Assembly: GCA_023397655.1 (NCBI GenBank)
Contig: JAEWTW010000035.1
Location: forward strand, 58,806-122,805
Origin: Bacillota bacterium
GTDB lineage: Bacteria > Bacillota > Clostridia > Christensenellales > SZUA-584
Direction: 5' to 3'
Length of the DNA: 64,000 bases
Part shown: piece by piece, positions 35,545-44,741 of the stretch
How positions within the stretch are numbered: position 1 is the stretch's first letter
Layout of the letters: each line of letters starts with the position of its first letter
Made by a program: the position numbers and the translations under genes
The notes under the pieces: generated by a model
What the model saw: only the letters and a program-made list of their open reading frames with translations
What the model was told of the DNA's origin: nothing
Database searches by the model: none

Positions 35545-36663
35545 TTACAGCTTCACCCAGATTTTTTCGTCCGCCGCCTTCTCCACCGCTTCAATCACCT
35601 GCATGTTGACCATGCCATCATAGAAGCCGGGCTCCGCGTCGCGGTCTTCCACGATCGCTTTGATAAACTCATAGTACTGGTGGATGAACAGGTGTTCCCA
35701 GCCGATGATGTGCCCCTGCGGCCACCAGTGCTTCATATAAGCGTGCTGCGGTTCGGTGACAAGCACCGTCCTGAAGCCCATCGTGGTCTTGTCCGACTCG
35801 GCGAAATACACATCCAGCTCGTTCAACCGCTCCAGGTTGAAGCGAATGCAACCCTTGCTGCCGTTCACCTCGAACTGCAGCGCGTTCTTATAGCCCACGG
35901 AGATGCGCGAGGTCTCGAACGTTCCCATCGCGCCGCAGGCAAACCGCGTGAGGAACATCGCCGCGTCGTCCGTCGTCACGTCCTTCATCTCCCCCGTCGC
36001 GGGGTCCTTATGCTGCTTGATGTATATGCCACTTAATCCCGCCACTTCGGTGATCTCGCCCACCAGAAAGCGCGCTAGATCGATCACGTGCGAGCCCTTG
36101 TCGGCCATGGAACCCGCGCCCGCCAACTTCTTGTCGAACCGCCAGACGTACGGACAGTCGGCATCCACCCAGTCCTGCTGATAGATCGCTTTGAAATGGT
36201 ATATTTCGCCCAGCCGCCCACTCTCGATCAGTTCCTTAGCCAGCGCTACCGCCGGAACCCGCCGGTAGCAGAAGTTCACCATATGCTTCACTCTGCCCTG
36301 CTGCGCGGCGTCATACATCACCTTCGCCTCCGCAGCCGTCATGGACAGCGGTTTTTCGCAGATGATGTGCTTGCCCGCTTTGGCCGCCTCCACCGCGATC
36401 TCCATGTGCGTGACACCCGGAGAGGATATGTCGATGATATCGATGTCCGGGTTGGCGACGACCTTCCTCCAGTCCGTCTCGTAGGACTCCCAGCCGTATT
36501 TCTCCGCCGCTTCGCCGATATCGTCCTCCACGCCGCAGACCACCTTCATATGCGGCTGCGCGCCGGCGTCGAAGAACATGGAGATATCCCTCAGCGCGTT
36601 GCTGTGCGCCCTGCCCATAAACTTATGGCCGATCAGCCCGACATTCAATTTCCTGCTGCTCAT
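35545..36663 (-). CDS. Gfo/Idh/MocA-family NAD(P)-dependent oxidoreductase
   Basis: 372 aa. Rossmann start VGLIGHKFMGRAHSNAL, catalytic lysine motif IICEKPLSMTAAEAK, and C-terminal domain with DKGSHVIDLARFL (His in catalytic position). The WRFDKKLAGAGSMADKGSH stretch is typical of inositol/glycoside-type members. It is paired with the TIM-barrel gene downstream. RBS GGAAGG. Confidence 0.9.
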   Translation of the reverse strand: MSSRKLNVGLIGHKFMGRAHSNALRDISMFFDAGAQPHMKVVCGVEDDIGEAAEKYGWESYETDWRKVVANPDIDIIDISSPGVTHMEIAVEAAKAGKHIICEKPLSMTAAEAKVMYDAAQQGRVKHMVNFCYRRVPAVALAKELIESGRLGEIYHFKAIYQQDWVDADCPYVWRFDKKLAGAGSMADKGSHVIDLARFLVGEITEVAGLSGIYIKQHKDPATGEMKDVTTDDAAMFLTRFACGAMGTFETSRISVGYKNALQFEVNGSKGCIRFNLERLNELDVYFAESDKTTMGFRTVLVTEPQHAYMKHWWPQGHIIGWEHLFIHQYYEFIKAIVEDRDAEPGFYDGMVNMQVIEAVEKAADEKIWVKL

Positions 36664-36706
36664 ACGCCGTATTCCTTCCTATCCTCGTTCAATTTTCGTA
36701 TAGCGG

Positions 36707-38071
36707 TTATATATGGATTCCCTCGCCCAACGCGACGTGGGCCGCTTCCATCAGCGCTTCGCTCACCGTTGGGTGCGGATGCACGATCTCCACCATCTCA
36801 TCCAGCGTCGCCTCCAGCTTAAGCAATCCTGCCGCCCCGGCGATCATCTCGGTCACATGCGGACCTGCCATATGCACGCCCAGTATCTCCCCGTATTTTT
36901 TCCCGGCCACCACCTTGACAATACCGTCCTGATCGCCTATCGTCAGCGTTTTGCCATTGGCCGATAGCGGGAACACCCCGGTCACATAATCGGACTCCTG
37001 CTTCTGCGCCTGCTCCTCCGTAACGCCTACGCTGGCCGTTTCGATCAACCCATAGGTACACCGCGGAATGTTGCGGTAATCCAGCGGCTCCGTTTTGAGT
37101 CCGGTAATCGTCTTCGCCGCCACGATACCCTGTGCGCTCGCCGTATGCGCCAGCGCCAGTTTGCCGGTTACGTCGCCGATGGCGTAAACGCCGGGAACGC
37201 TGGTACGCATCGCATCGTCCACGACGACATACCCTTTGAGATCCGTTTTGACTCCGGATTCGCCTGACGCAAAAACCGGCTTGATTCCGGCGGATATCAG
37301 CACATATTCGCACTCCACCGTCTTCTTTCCGGCGCGCACCGTTACCGAGTCCGCTTTCGCCTCAAAATCGGTCACAGCCGTGCCTGTCCAGACGGTCATG
37401 CCCCTGCTTTCGTAAGCCTTCTTCACCAGCGCAGATACGTCCCTGTCTTCACAGGGCAGCAGCCGGTCCATCATCTCAACGATGGTGACCTGCGCCCCGT
37501 ACGTGCTCCAGACGAACGCGAACTCCAGGCCGATTGCGCCGCCGCCCACGATGCACACGCTCTTTGGCACCTGTTTCATCGCCAGTGCTTTTTTGGAATC
37601 CAGTATGTTTGGATGCGAATAGTCCGCCATAGGCAGCTGCACGGGCTGCGCGCCCGCCGCGATGATGACACTGCCCGCTTGAATGCGCTCACCGGATCTT
37701 CTGAGCACAATAATCCTGTCCTTTTGCAGCGCCGCCTCATCCGTGATCACGTCGATGCCGTTCTTCTTCATCAGGTAGCTGACGCCTCGCGCTAATCTTT
37801 CGCTTACCTGACGGCTCCGCTGCTGCGCTTTGGCATAGTCTGCCTTCACGCCGCCCGTCTCAAATCCAAACAACTCCCCCTGATAAAGCATCTCTATGAC
37901 TTCAGCGTTCCGTATCAGCGACTTCATTGGTATGCAGCCCCAGTTCAGGCACGTGCCGCCCAGATGCTCCTTCTCCACGACAGCGACCTTTTTCCCAAGT
38001 TGTGCCGCCTTGATGGCCGCCACGTAGCCGCCGGGTCCGCCGCCGATCACCACCACGTCGTACCTTTTCAT
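36707..38071 (-). CDS. lpdA: Dihydrolipoyl dehydrogenase (E3)
   Basis: 454 aa. FAD motif VVVIGGGPGGYVAAI, redox disulfide GGTCLNWGCIPMKSL, NAD motif CIVGGGAIGLEFAFVW, second FAD motif VPGVYAIGDVTG, and the C-terminal HPHPTVSEALMEA with the active-site His/Glu. It reoxidises dihydrolipoamide on the E2 encoded upstream, whose stop overlaps this ATG by 4 bp (ATGA). No separate lipoyl domain is fused at the N-terminus. It would also be able to serve the lipoyl protein at 57983. Confidence 0.95.
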   Translation of the reverse strand: MKRYDVVVIGGGPGGYVAAIKAAQLGKKVAVVEKEHLGGTCLNWGCIPMKSLIRNAEVIEMLYQGELFGFETGGVKADYAKAQQRSRQVSERLARGVSYLMKKNGIDVITDEAALQKDRIIVLRRSGERIQAGSVIIAAGAQPVQLPMADYSHPNILDSKKALAMKQVPKSVCIVGGGAIGLEFAFVWSTYGAQVTIVEMMDRLLPCEDRDVSALVKKAYESRGMTVWTGTAVTDFEAKADSVTVRAGKKTVECEYVLISAGIKPVFASGESGVKTDLKGYVVVDDAMRTSVPGVYAIGDVTGKLALAHTASAQGIVAAKTITGLKTEPLDYRNIPRCTYGLIETASVGVTEEQAQKQESDYVTGVFPLSANGKTLTIGDQDGIVKVVAGKKYGEILGVHMAGPHVTEMIAGAAGLLKLEATLDEMVEIVHPHPTVSEALMEAAHVALGEGIHI

Positions 38072-39270
38072 AGCATGATCACCGGGTTTTCCAGATACCT
38101 CTTCACATCGTGAAGGAACCGCGCTGCCGGCGCGCCGTCCACGATCCTGTGGTCGAACGACAGCGTCATCTTCATCTCGCTGCGGACGACCGGATTGCCG
38201 TCCTTGTCCGGTACGAACACGCGCCGCGAAGCCCCTACGGCCAATATGGCGCACTCAGGCGGGTTGATCACAGCGGTGAACTCTTCAATTCCCAGCATGC
38301 CAAGGTTAGTCACGGTGAACGTTCCGCCGCTCAGATCCTCCGGCGTCGCCCGGTTTTCCTTGACCGCCTGAACCTTCGCGCTCAGATCGTCCGATATTTC
38401 TCCCAGCGTTTTTCCGTCAGTGTCTCTAATGACCGGCACAACTAAACCCTTGTCGGTGTCCACCGCAATGCCCACATTGATGGCGCGCAGCACCTCGATG
38501 CCGCCCGCACCCAGCCGCGCGTTTAGCATGCGGTGCCCGCCCAGCGCCCGCGCACACGCTTTGGCGATAATCTCGTTGTAGCCGATTCGCCGCCCATCCT
38601 GTTTAAATGCTTCGCGCAAGGCTATCATACCCTTCGTGTCCACGCTGATGGTGAGCGCCGCACTCGGCTTCTCCAGATTGCTTGCGCTCATGCGCTCCGC
38701 GATCACCTTGCGTATACCGCGCATCGGAACGACTTCCATGATGTCGTTTGCAGCCGCGGCAGACGGCTCTTCCGCCGCCTGCCTGACGGTACCGGCATAC
38801 GCCAGCACGTCCGCTTTGACGATACGCTTCCCCGGCTCCGCGGGCATGAGTGCGTCAATACCGATCCCAATCTCGTGGGCTATTTTTTTGGCCAGCGGCG
38901 ATATCCGCACCTTATCTGCTTTATGCACAGGCTTTTGGGCGGCGCTCTTCTCCGCAGACGTCTCAGTCGGTTTCTTCACCGACTGCAAAACATCCTGCTT
39001 TATCATCACCGTTTCGTCGGAGAATTCCTCGCCCTCGTCCACCAATACCAGTATCGGGTCATGTATCTGTACCTTATCGCCCTCTTTGACCAACAACTTT
39101 GCGACAACGCCCGAATCCGTTGCGTAGATATCCTGCGTCGCTTTATCCGTTTCCGCCAGTAATATCGCGTCCCCCTCGCTGACGCGGTCGCCTTCCTTCA
39201 CAAACCATGAGTCCACGACCGCTTCCGTCATATTGACGCCGATTTTGGGGAGCGCCATTGTTCTCGCCAT
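38068..39270 (-). CDS. 2-oxo-acid dehydrogenase E2 (dihydrolipoamide acyltransferase)
   Basis: 400 aa with full E2 architecture. Lipoyl domain at residues 1-80 with the lipoyl lysine in AETDKATQDIYAT; peripheral-subunit-binding domain at about 115-150 (VRISPLAKKIAHEIGIGID); catalytic domain from about 180 with the terminal active site SFDHRIVDGAPAARFL. It resembles AcoC/PdhC from acetoin and pyruvate dehydrogenase systems. A hairpin (39304-39328) lies between the E1 beta gene and this gene. Confidence 0.93.
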   Translation of the reverse strand: MARTMALPKIGVNMTEAVVDSWFVKEGDRVSEGDAILLAETDKATQDIYATDSGVVAKLLVKEGDKVQIHDPILVLVDEGEEFSDETVMIKQDVLQSVKKPTETSAEKSAAQKPVHKADKVRISPLAKKIAHEIGIGIDALMPAEPGKRIVKADVLAYAGTVRQAAEEPSAAAANDIMEVVPMRGIRKVIAERMSASNLEKPSAALTISVDTKGMIALREAFKQDGRRIGYNEIIAKACARALGGHRMLNARLGAGGIEVLRAINVGIAVDTDKGLVVPVIRDTDGKTLGEISDDLSAKVQAVKENRATPEDLSGGTFTVTNLGMLGIEEFTAVINPPECAILAVGASRRVFVPDKDGNPVVRSEMKMTLSFDHRIVDGAPAARFLHDVKRYLENPVIML

Positions 39271-39303
39271 ATCGATCTCCCTTTTCTCACTGCTCGTTTA
39301 CAC

Positions 39304-39328
39304 CCCAAAAAGCCTTAAGCTTTTTGGG
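39304..39328 (-). terminator. Hairpin between E1-beta and E2 genes
   Basis: Inverted repeat CCCAAAAAGC / GCTTTTTGGG with a 5-nt loop in the 67-bp gap. The stem itself has a U-rich arm but no following U-run, so it may tune E2 and E3 expression rather than terminate. Confidence 0.5.
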
Positions 39329-39337
39329 TATATCGTA

Positions 39338-40318
39338 TTAATCGTTGCTCAATACCTTGTAGACAGCCGCCTTGATGCTGTTCTCATCGGGTATGCACGC
39401 CTTTTCCAGCCCGGCGTTATACGGCATCGGCACGTTGGGCGCACCTACGCGCACAGGTGGGGCGTCCAGCAGATCGAACCCTCGCTCGATGATCTCTGCG
39501 ATGATATCGCCCGCCAGGCCGCCCCTCAGGTGTGCCTCCTGCGCCACCACCACGCGGTTCGTCTTCGCGATGGACGCCATCACCGTGTCGTAATCCATCG
39601 GCAGTATCGAGCGCAGGTCGATCACCTCGCAGTCGATGCCCTCCTTCGCCAGCTCTTCGGCAGCATTCTGCGCGCGCACCGCCATCATCGAGTAGGTGAC
39701 GATGGTGACGTCGCGGCCTTCCCTTCTCACCGCCGCCTTGCCGAAAGGCACGGTATAATCTCCCTCGGGCACCTCGCCCTTGAGCTGGTAGCTCCTCTTG
39801 TGCTCAAAGAACATCACGGGATTGTCGTCCCGAATGGCCGCTTTCAGCATGCCCTTCACGTCGTACGGCGTGATCGGCGCCACCACCTTGAGGCCGGGTA
39901 TATGGTTGAACCACGCCTCGAACGACTGCGAATGCTGCGCCGCAATGCCGCCGCCCGCGCCGAAAGGCGCACGTATCACCAGCGGCATGTTCACCTTGCC
40001 GCCGAACATGTACCGCATTTTGGCGGCCATGTTCACGATCTGGTCGGTGCACAGCGTCAGCCAGTCCGAATAGAGTATCTCCACCACCGGCCGAAGACCC
40101 GTGGCCGCTGCGCCCACGCCCGCGCCGGTAAACGCGGGCTCCGATATGGGCGTATCGATGACGCGCTTTTTGCCAAACTGTTTCTGCAGCCCCAGAGTCA
40201 CGCCGAACGGGCCGCCGCGCACGCCGATATCGCAGCCCAGCAGTACAATCGTCGGATCTATTTCCATTTCCTCGCGCAGGGCGTCGTTGAGCGCCTGCCT
40301 CACATTGATCTCACTCAT
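39338..40318 (-). CDS. Thiamin-diphosphate dehydrogenase E1 component, beta subunit
   Basis: 326 aa. It shows the E1-beta landmarks PISEPAFTGAGVGAAATGLRP, APFGAGGGIAAQHSQSFEAW, and the C-terminal transketolase-C domain (VTIVTYSMMAVRAQNAAEEL, VIDLRSILPMDYDTV, VVAQEAHLRGGLAGDI). It is closest in appearance to acetoin- and pyruvate-dehydrogenase beta subunits. RBS GGAGG. It lies 18 bp downstream of the alpha subunit gene. Confidence 0.93.
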   Translation of the reverse strand: MSEINVRQALNDALREEMEIDPTIVLLGCDIGVRGGPFGVTLGLQKQFGKKRVIDTPISEPAFTGAGVGAAATGLRPVVEILYSDWLTLCTDQIVNMAAKMRYMFGGKVNMPLVIRAPFGAGGGIAAQHSQSFEAWFNHIPGLKVVAPITPYDVKGMLKAAIRDDNPVMFFEHKRSYQLKGEVPEGDYTVPFGKAAVRREGRDVTIVTYSMMAVRAQNAAEELAKEGIDCEVIDLRSILPMDYDTVMASIAKTNRVVVAQEAHLRGGLAGDIIAEIIERGFDLLDAPPVRVGAPNVPMPYNAGLEKACIPDENSIKAAVYKVLSND

Positions 40319-40336
40319 GTTCTTCCTCCAGTATAC

Positions 40337-41380
40337 CTATCGAATCACTTCGCCGTGGGCGTAGATGTCGTTGTACAATGTATCCAGCGGCGGTTCGGTG
40401 CACTGGTGCCGCGCATATTCAATAGCCTCTTCGATCGCATCCTTCGCCGCCTGCTCCACCGCATCCACCTTCTCCCGGCTGAACGTACCGCTCTCCGTCA
40501 GATAATCCTTGAGCCGCTCCACCGGGTCTGCTGTCCAGCAGTCTTCCACTTCCTGCTGGTCTCTGTACGTCTGATCGTCCGCCACGAAGTGCCCGAGTAT
40601 GCGTATATAACGTGCCTCGATCAGCGTGGGACCACCACCCGCGCGCGCCTTGTCCGCCGCCTTTTTGACAGCGCTGTACACGTCAAACACATTAAACCCG
40701 TCCACCTGCACCCCTTCAATACCGTAGCCGATGGCCCGCTTGTAGAGATCCTGTTCCTTGGTGACCCATTCCGACTTGGTCGCGATGGCGTACTGGTTGT
40801 TTTCGATTAAGAATATCACCGGCAGGTCCCATGCGGCGGCCATGTTGATGGACTCGTGCCACACGCCCTGATTGGAGCCACCGTCGCCGTGGAAGCAAAT
40901 CGATACCCGGCCGTTGCCCAGTATGTCGCTAGAGAGCCCCGCCCCCAGCGCGATGGGCATGCCGCTGCCCACGATGCCCGTCGCGCCCAGCATACCGATA
41001 TCCACGTCGGCAATGTGCATCGAGCCGCCCTTGCCGCGGTTCAGCCCTTCGTACTTGCCGAACAGCTCGGCCATCATCGCCTTCACGTCCGCACCCTTGG
41101 CCAGCGTGTGGCCGTGACCCCGGTGCGTGCTGGAGATGTAGTCGTCCTGATTTATCGCAGTGCACGCGCCCACTGCGATGGCTTCCGCACCCACGTAGGC
41201 GTGAGCTAGACCGTATATCTCGCTCGCCATCCACAGGTCTCTCACGCGGCTGTCAAACGCGCGTATCGCGCACATCTTGTAGAGCATATCCTCCTGCTGC
41301 TCTTTGGTTAAGCCCTTGGGGGCTTTGAGCGGCTTTAAGCTCGGCAGCAGCGGCTTTATGTTTTCGCATATATTTTTCAT
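40337..41380 (-). CDS. Thiamin-diphosphate dehydrogenase E1 component, alpha subunit
   Basis: 347 aa. ThDP-binding motif GDGGSNQGVWHESINMA ending in LIENNQYA; STHRGHGHTLAKG active-site loop; GKGGSMHIADVDIGMLGATG. The alpha/beta heterotetramer decarboxylates a 2-oxo acid or cleaves a diketone/acyloin such as acetoin and passes the acyl group to E2 lipoate. The true substrate is not identifiable from sequence. It starts 10 bp after the upstream reductase gene. Confidence 0.93.
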   Translation of the reverse strand: MKNICENIKPLLPSLKPLKAPKGLTKEQQEDMLYKMCAIRAFDSRVRDLWMASEIYGLAHAYVGAEAIAVGACTAINQDDYISSTHRGHGHTLAKGADVKAMMAELFGKYEGLNRGKGGSMHIADVDIGMLGATGIVGSGMPIALGAGLSSDILGNGRVSICFHGDGGSNQGVWHESINMAAAWDLPVIFLIENNQYAIATKSEWVTKEQDLYKRAIGYGIEGVQVDGFNVFDVYSAVKKAADKARAGGGPTLIEARYIRILGHFVADDQTYRDQQEVEDCWTADPVERLKDYLTESGTFSREKVDAVEQAAKDAIEEAIEYARHQCTEPPLDTLYNDIYAHGEVIR

Positions 41381-41389
41381 GTTGTAACC

Positions 41390-42292
41390 TCAGCTTTTTC
41401 TCACTTCGACTCCGGCCAGCTTCTCGTAGAACTGTATCACGCCGCCGTGGTCATCCTTCGCTTTACCGTCCACCTTCAGCGCCTGCATGATCTCCATGAT
41501 GCCCGCGGTCAGCGGCACCGGCGCTCCCACCGCGTGTGCGGTATCCAGCGCGTTCTGCAGGTCTTTGATGTGCAGCTCAATGCGGAAGCCCGGTTTGAAG
41601 TTGCCTTCCAGCGCCAGCGGCACCTTGGCGTTCATCACTGTGCTGCCTGCGAGACCGCCTTTTATCGCGTTAAACACCTTTTCGGGGTCCACGCCCGCTT
41701 TTTTCGCCAGCACAAACGCCTCGCTCACCGCCGCGATGTTGAGCGCCACGATGATCTGGTTGGCCAACTTGGTGGTATTGCCGCTGCCTGGGCCGCCGCA
41801 ATACACTGCGCTGCCGCCCACCACCAGCAGTATGTCCTTCACCTTGTCAAACACGTCTTCGTCGCCGCCCGTCATGATCGCAAGCGTACCGTCTATCGCC
41901 TTGGGCTCCCCGCCCGATACCGGTGCTTCCAGATATTTAACACCCGCCGCACCCGCCTCTTTATGCATCTCCTGCGAAGCCATCGGCGCAATAGAGCTGG
42001 TATCGATGATGATCAGTCCCTGCACCGCACTAGCCAGCACGCCGGTTTCTCCTGTCAGCGCAGCCTTCACGTGCGGGCTGTTGGGCAGCATTGTGAACAA
42101 CAAACCGTTGCACCCTTTTGCTACCTCCGCACAGGACGCCGCCGCGGTGGCTCCGGCCTGCACCAGTTCATCCACGGCGCCCTTTGCAATATCGTAAACT
42201 ATCAGGCCATACCCGGCTTTCAGCAGGTTCTTTGCCATGGGTTTGCCCATGATTCCTAGGCCAATAAAACCGATTTTTCCCTGTTGAAACAT
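41390..42292 (-). CDS. Tartronate-semialdehyde reductase-type beta-hydroxyacid dehydrogenase
   Basis: 300 aa. Rossmann start IGFIGLGIMGKPMAKNL; substrate motif EAPVSGGEPKA; catalytic lysine region GSGNTTKLANQ; C-terminal FRIELHIKDLQNALD. This is the pattern of GarR/GlxR (2-hydroxy-3-oxopropionate reductase) and close beta-hydroxyacid dehydrogenases. In the same operon as glycerate kinase it most simply makes D-glycerate from tartronate semialdehyde. RBS AAGGAGAGGG. Confidence 0.88.
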   Translation of the reverse strand: MFQQGKIGFIGLGIMGKPMAKNLLKAGYGLIVYDIAKGAVDELVQAGATAAASCAEVAKGCNGLLFTMLPNSPHVKAALTGETGVLASAVQGLIIIDTSSIAPMASQEMHKEAGAAGVKYLEAPVSGGEPKAIDGTLAIMTGGDEDVFDKVKDILLVVGGSAVYCGGPGSGNTTKLANQIIVALNIAAVSEAFVLAKKAGVDPEKVFNAIKGGLAGSTVMNAKVPLALEGNFKPGFRIELHIKDLQNALDTAHAVGAPVPLTAGIMEIMQALKVDGKAKDDHGGVIQFYEKLAGVEVRKS

Positions 42293-42312
42293 ATTCCCTC
42301 TCCTTTAATCCT

Positions 42313-42948
42313 CTATAATTCCTTAAGCAGCACGCGTATTGGGCTGCCGTTTCCGCTCTTTATAAGCATCGGAAGCGAAACCATGTCGTATGCGCCCGCC
42401 GTTATTTCCGTCAGATCCAACCCTTCGATGATCACGATGCCCGCGCCCAGCAGCGCATAATGGGCGCCGAAACCGTCGCCGCCGCCAAACTCCTCGACGG
42501 ACAGAAAGTCGAACCCCAGCGTGGCGATCTTTTTGCCGGCCAGCCAGCTGGCTGCCTCCGGCGTGATGAAGATGAAATCTTCCCGGAAGGTTTGAGCCCG
42601 CATCAGCGCACTGTTCTTAGTTTTGAACAGCACGATATCGCCCTCACCTATGTCCAACCCTTCCACATCGCCGATGCCGATGCAGCATGTTTTGTCCGAG
42701 AAGTCAAATACCTTCGCCCGTCCGATAAAACACCTTATGTCCAGCTGATCCACCGTTTTGCCGCCATCAATGAAATGATTGGGCGCATCGATATGTGTTC
42801 CGGTATGAGAACCAAAATTCAATAGGCTTAAGTTGACGATATCTCCGTTTTTGATGGCCCAGTGAGGCTTGATGCTGCACTGCGGGTCGGTTGGAAAACA
42901 CATCATGCCATCTTCAAACGGTACCGTCACATCGATATAGCCGCGCAT
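42313..42948 (-). CDS. Cyclase-family (kynurenine-formamidase fold) metal hydrolase
   Basis: 211 aa. The signature HTGTHIDAPNHFIDGG carries the metal-binding His/Asp set of the family; further support comes from the start YIDVTVPFEDGMMCFPTD and the segment IATLGFDFLSVEEFGG. Characterised relatives hydrolyse N-formylkynurenine, amides or lactones; none of tryptophan catabolism is nearby, so a lactonase- or amidase-like role on a sugar derivative is more likely. RBS GGGGGT. Confidence 0.85.
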   Translation of the reverse strand: MRGYIDVTVPFEDGMMCFPTDPQCSIKPHWAIKNGDIVNLSLLNFGSHTGTHIDAPNHFIDGGKTVDQLDIRCFIGRAKVFDFSDKTCCIGIGDVEGLDIGEGDIVLFKTKNSALMRAQTFREDFIFITPEAASWLAGKKIATLGFDFLSVEEFGGGDGFGAHYALLGAGIVIIEGLDLTEITAGAYDMVSLPMLIKSGNGSPIRVLLKEL

Positions 42949-42962
42949 TTTTTACCCCCGAT

Positions 42963-43898
42963 CTACTTTAAAAGTTCCAATGCGTTTTTCATTATGTTCT
43001 CAGCCGTCAAGCCATACTTGTTAAACAAATCTTTGTAGTCGCGCGCACTTCGGGCAAACAAGTCGTTGACGCCGATACGCCTGACCCTTGCCGGCGTGTT
43101 CTCGCTGAGCACCTCGCAGACCGCACTTCCCAGTCCGCCGACCACGCTGTGATCTTCACAAGTAATGATCCGGCCTGTCTGCGTCGCAGCCTTTATGATA
43201 GCTTCCTTGTCAATCGGCTTTATCGTATGGCACTCCAGCAGCGCCGCGCTGATGCCCTGCGCCTTCAGCTGTTCCACAGCGTCCATCGCCATCTCCACCA
43301 TCCTACCGGTGGCGATGATGGTCAGGTCGCCTCCCTCGGCGATGCGTATCATTTTCCCAATCTCAAATTCCACATCGTCCGGATGCAATGGTGGTACGCC
43401 GTATCGTCCCAGCCTTATATAGACCGGGCCCTTATGCGCCGCCGCGGCGCGCACCGCTTTGGCCGTTATGGTGTTATCGGACGGGCACAGCACCGTCATG
43501 TTCGGCATGCCCCGCATGATCGATAAATCCTCAATAGCCTGGTGCGTGACGCCGTCTCCGTTGTTCTCCAGCCCGGCGTTGTTGGCGACGATCTTCACGT
43601 TTAAGTTGGTGTACGCGATGGACTGGCGAACCTGGTCGCAGGCGCGCATGCTCGCGAACGCGGCAAATGTGGATGCAAAAGGCATCAGGCCGCACGACGC
43701 CATACCCGCCACGGCGCTGATCATGTTTTGTTCAGCCGCTCCAAAATTATAAAACCTGCCCGGAAACTTTTCTCCAAAGGCGCTGGTGCCTGTCGAACAG
43801 GATACGTCCGCGTCCGCGACAACGATATGAGGGTTTTCTTCCCCCAGCTGTACGAGCATCTTTGAATAAATCTTTTTATTAGGTTCTGTCCCGCTCAT
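42963..43898 (-). CDS. Split transketolase, C-terminal subunit
   Basis: 311 aa. It corresponds to the Pyr and C-terminal domains of transketolase: VVADADVSCSTGTSAFGEKFPGR (pyrimidine-binding half), FNFGAAEQNMISAVAGMAS, GDGVTHQAIEDLSIMRGMPN, then the transketolase-C domain. It pairs with the upstream N-terminal subunit (4-bp overlap). Such split enzymes in sugar operons transfer two-carbon ketol units for unusual ketose phosphates. A terminal DXS-like role is less likely. Confidence 0.92.
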   Translation of the reverse strand: MSGTEPNKKIYSKMLVQLGEENPHIVVADADVSCSTGTSAFGEKFPGRFYNFGAAEQNMISAVAGMASCGLMPFASTFAAFASMRACDQVRQSIAYTNLNVKIVANNAGLENNGDGVTHQAIEDLSIMRGMPNMTVLCPSDNTITAKAVRAAAAHKGPVYIRLGRYGVPPLHPDDVEFEIGKMIRIAEGGDLTIIATGRMVEMAMDAVEQLKAQGISAALLECHTIKPIDKEAIIKAATQTGRIITCEDHSVVGGLGSAVCEVLSENTPARVRRIGVNDLFARSARDYKDLFNKYGLTAENIMKNALELLK

Positions 43899-44728
43899 TT
43901 TGCCTGTACCCCCCTGATATCATCCAGCGCGGCTTCATAGTCCTGCTTGCTCGGAGCGCCCCCATGCCAGCAGGCCTGCCCCTCCATGAAACAGACGCCC
44001 TTGCCTTTCACCGAGTGCATCACAATCGCTTTCGGTTTTCCGTTGGCATAGTCAAGAACTTCAAAGGCCTGATGTATCTGCTCAAAATCCGACGCATCCG
44101 CTTCGGCGATGTCGAACCCGAAACTAGCAAATTTCTTCGTGATTGGTTCCACGTTCATGATTTGATTGGTTTTTCCGTCACACTGCAAACCGTTGTTGTC
44201 CACAATGGCAACAAGATGGTCAAGCCGGTACTGGCTTGCGGACATTGCCGCTTCCCAGTTCTGCCCTTCCTGCAGCTCACCGTCTCCAATCATCACATAG
44301 ACCATGTAGCGGTGTCCGTTGTTGCGGGCAGCCAGGCTCATGCCCACGCCGTGTGACAGCCCCTGCCCAAGCGAGCCGGTGGTAATATCGATGCCAGGAA
44401 TCTTGTTCATGTCCGGATGCCCCTGCAGTATGCTCTCGATATCCCGCAGCGTCCACAGCACCTCTTTCTCAAAATACCCCTTCTCCGCCAGCACCGAGTA
44501 AAGCGCGGGGCAGCAGTGCCCCTTGGAGAGCACAAACCTGTCCCTGTCCGGCTTTTCGGGGTGCCGGGGGTCAATATTCATTCGATAGAAATACAGGTAT
44601 GTCAGTACATCCGCCGCAGAGAGTGAGCCCCCCGGATGCCCCGAACCGGCCGCATAGATCATCTCGATGATATCTTCTCTGACTTTTTTCGCTGCTGCCT
44701 GTAGTCCTGCTATTTGCATGTCATTCAT
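43895..44728 (-). CDS. Split transketolase, N-terminal (ThDP-PP) subunit
   Basis: 277 aa. GSGHPGGSLSAADVLTYLYF, SKGHCCPALYSVL, GSLGQGLSHGVGMSLA, and the ThDP motif GDGELQEGQNWEAAMSAS ending in VDNN are all present. With the downstream subunit it makes a complete transketolase. It is encoded after an SDR gene and before the cyclase-family gene, in the middle of the long operon. Confidence 0.93.
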   Translation of the reverse strand: MNDMQIAGLQAAAKKVREDIIEMIYAAGSGHPGGSLSAADVLTYLYFYRMNIDPRHPEKPDRDRFVLSKGHCCPALYSVLAEKGYFEKEVLWTLRDIESILQGHPDMNKIPGIDITTGSLGQGLSHGVGMSLAARNNGHRYMVYVMIGDGELQEGQNWEAAMSASQYRLDHLVAIVDNNGLQCDGKTNQIMNVEPITKKFASFGFDIAEADASDFEQIHQAFEVLDYANGKPKAIVMHSVKGKGVCFMEGQACWHGGAPSKQDYEAALDDIRGVQAK

Positions 44729-44741
44729 CAGCGGTAACCCC

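Noticed and set aside
39233..40810. 525-codon plus-strand ORF opposite the E1 genes.
   Set aside because: Antisense shadow of E1-beta and E1-alpha, with His/Arg-rich low-complexity translation.
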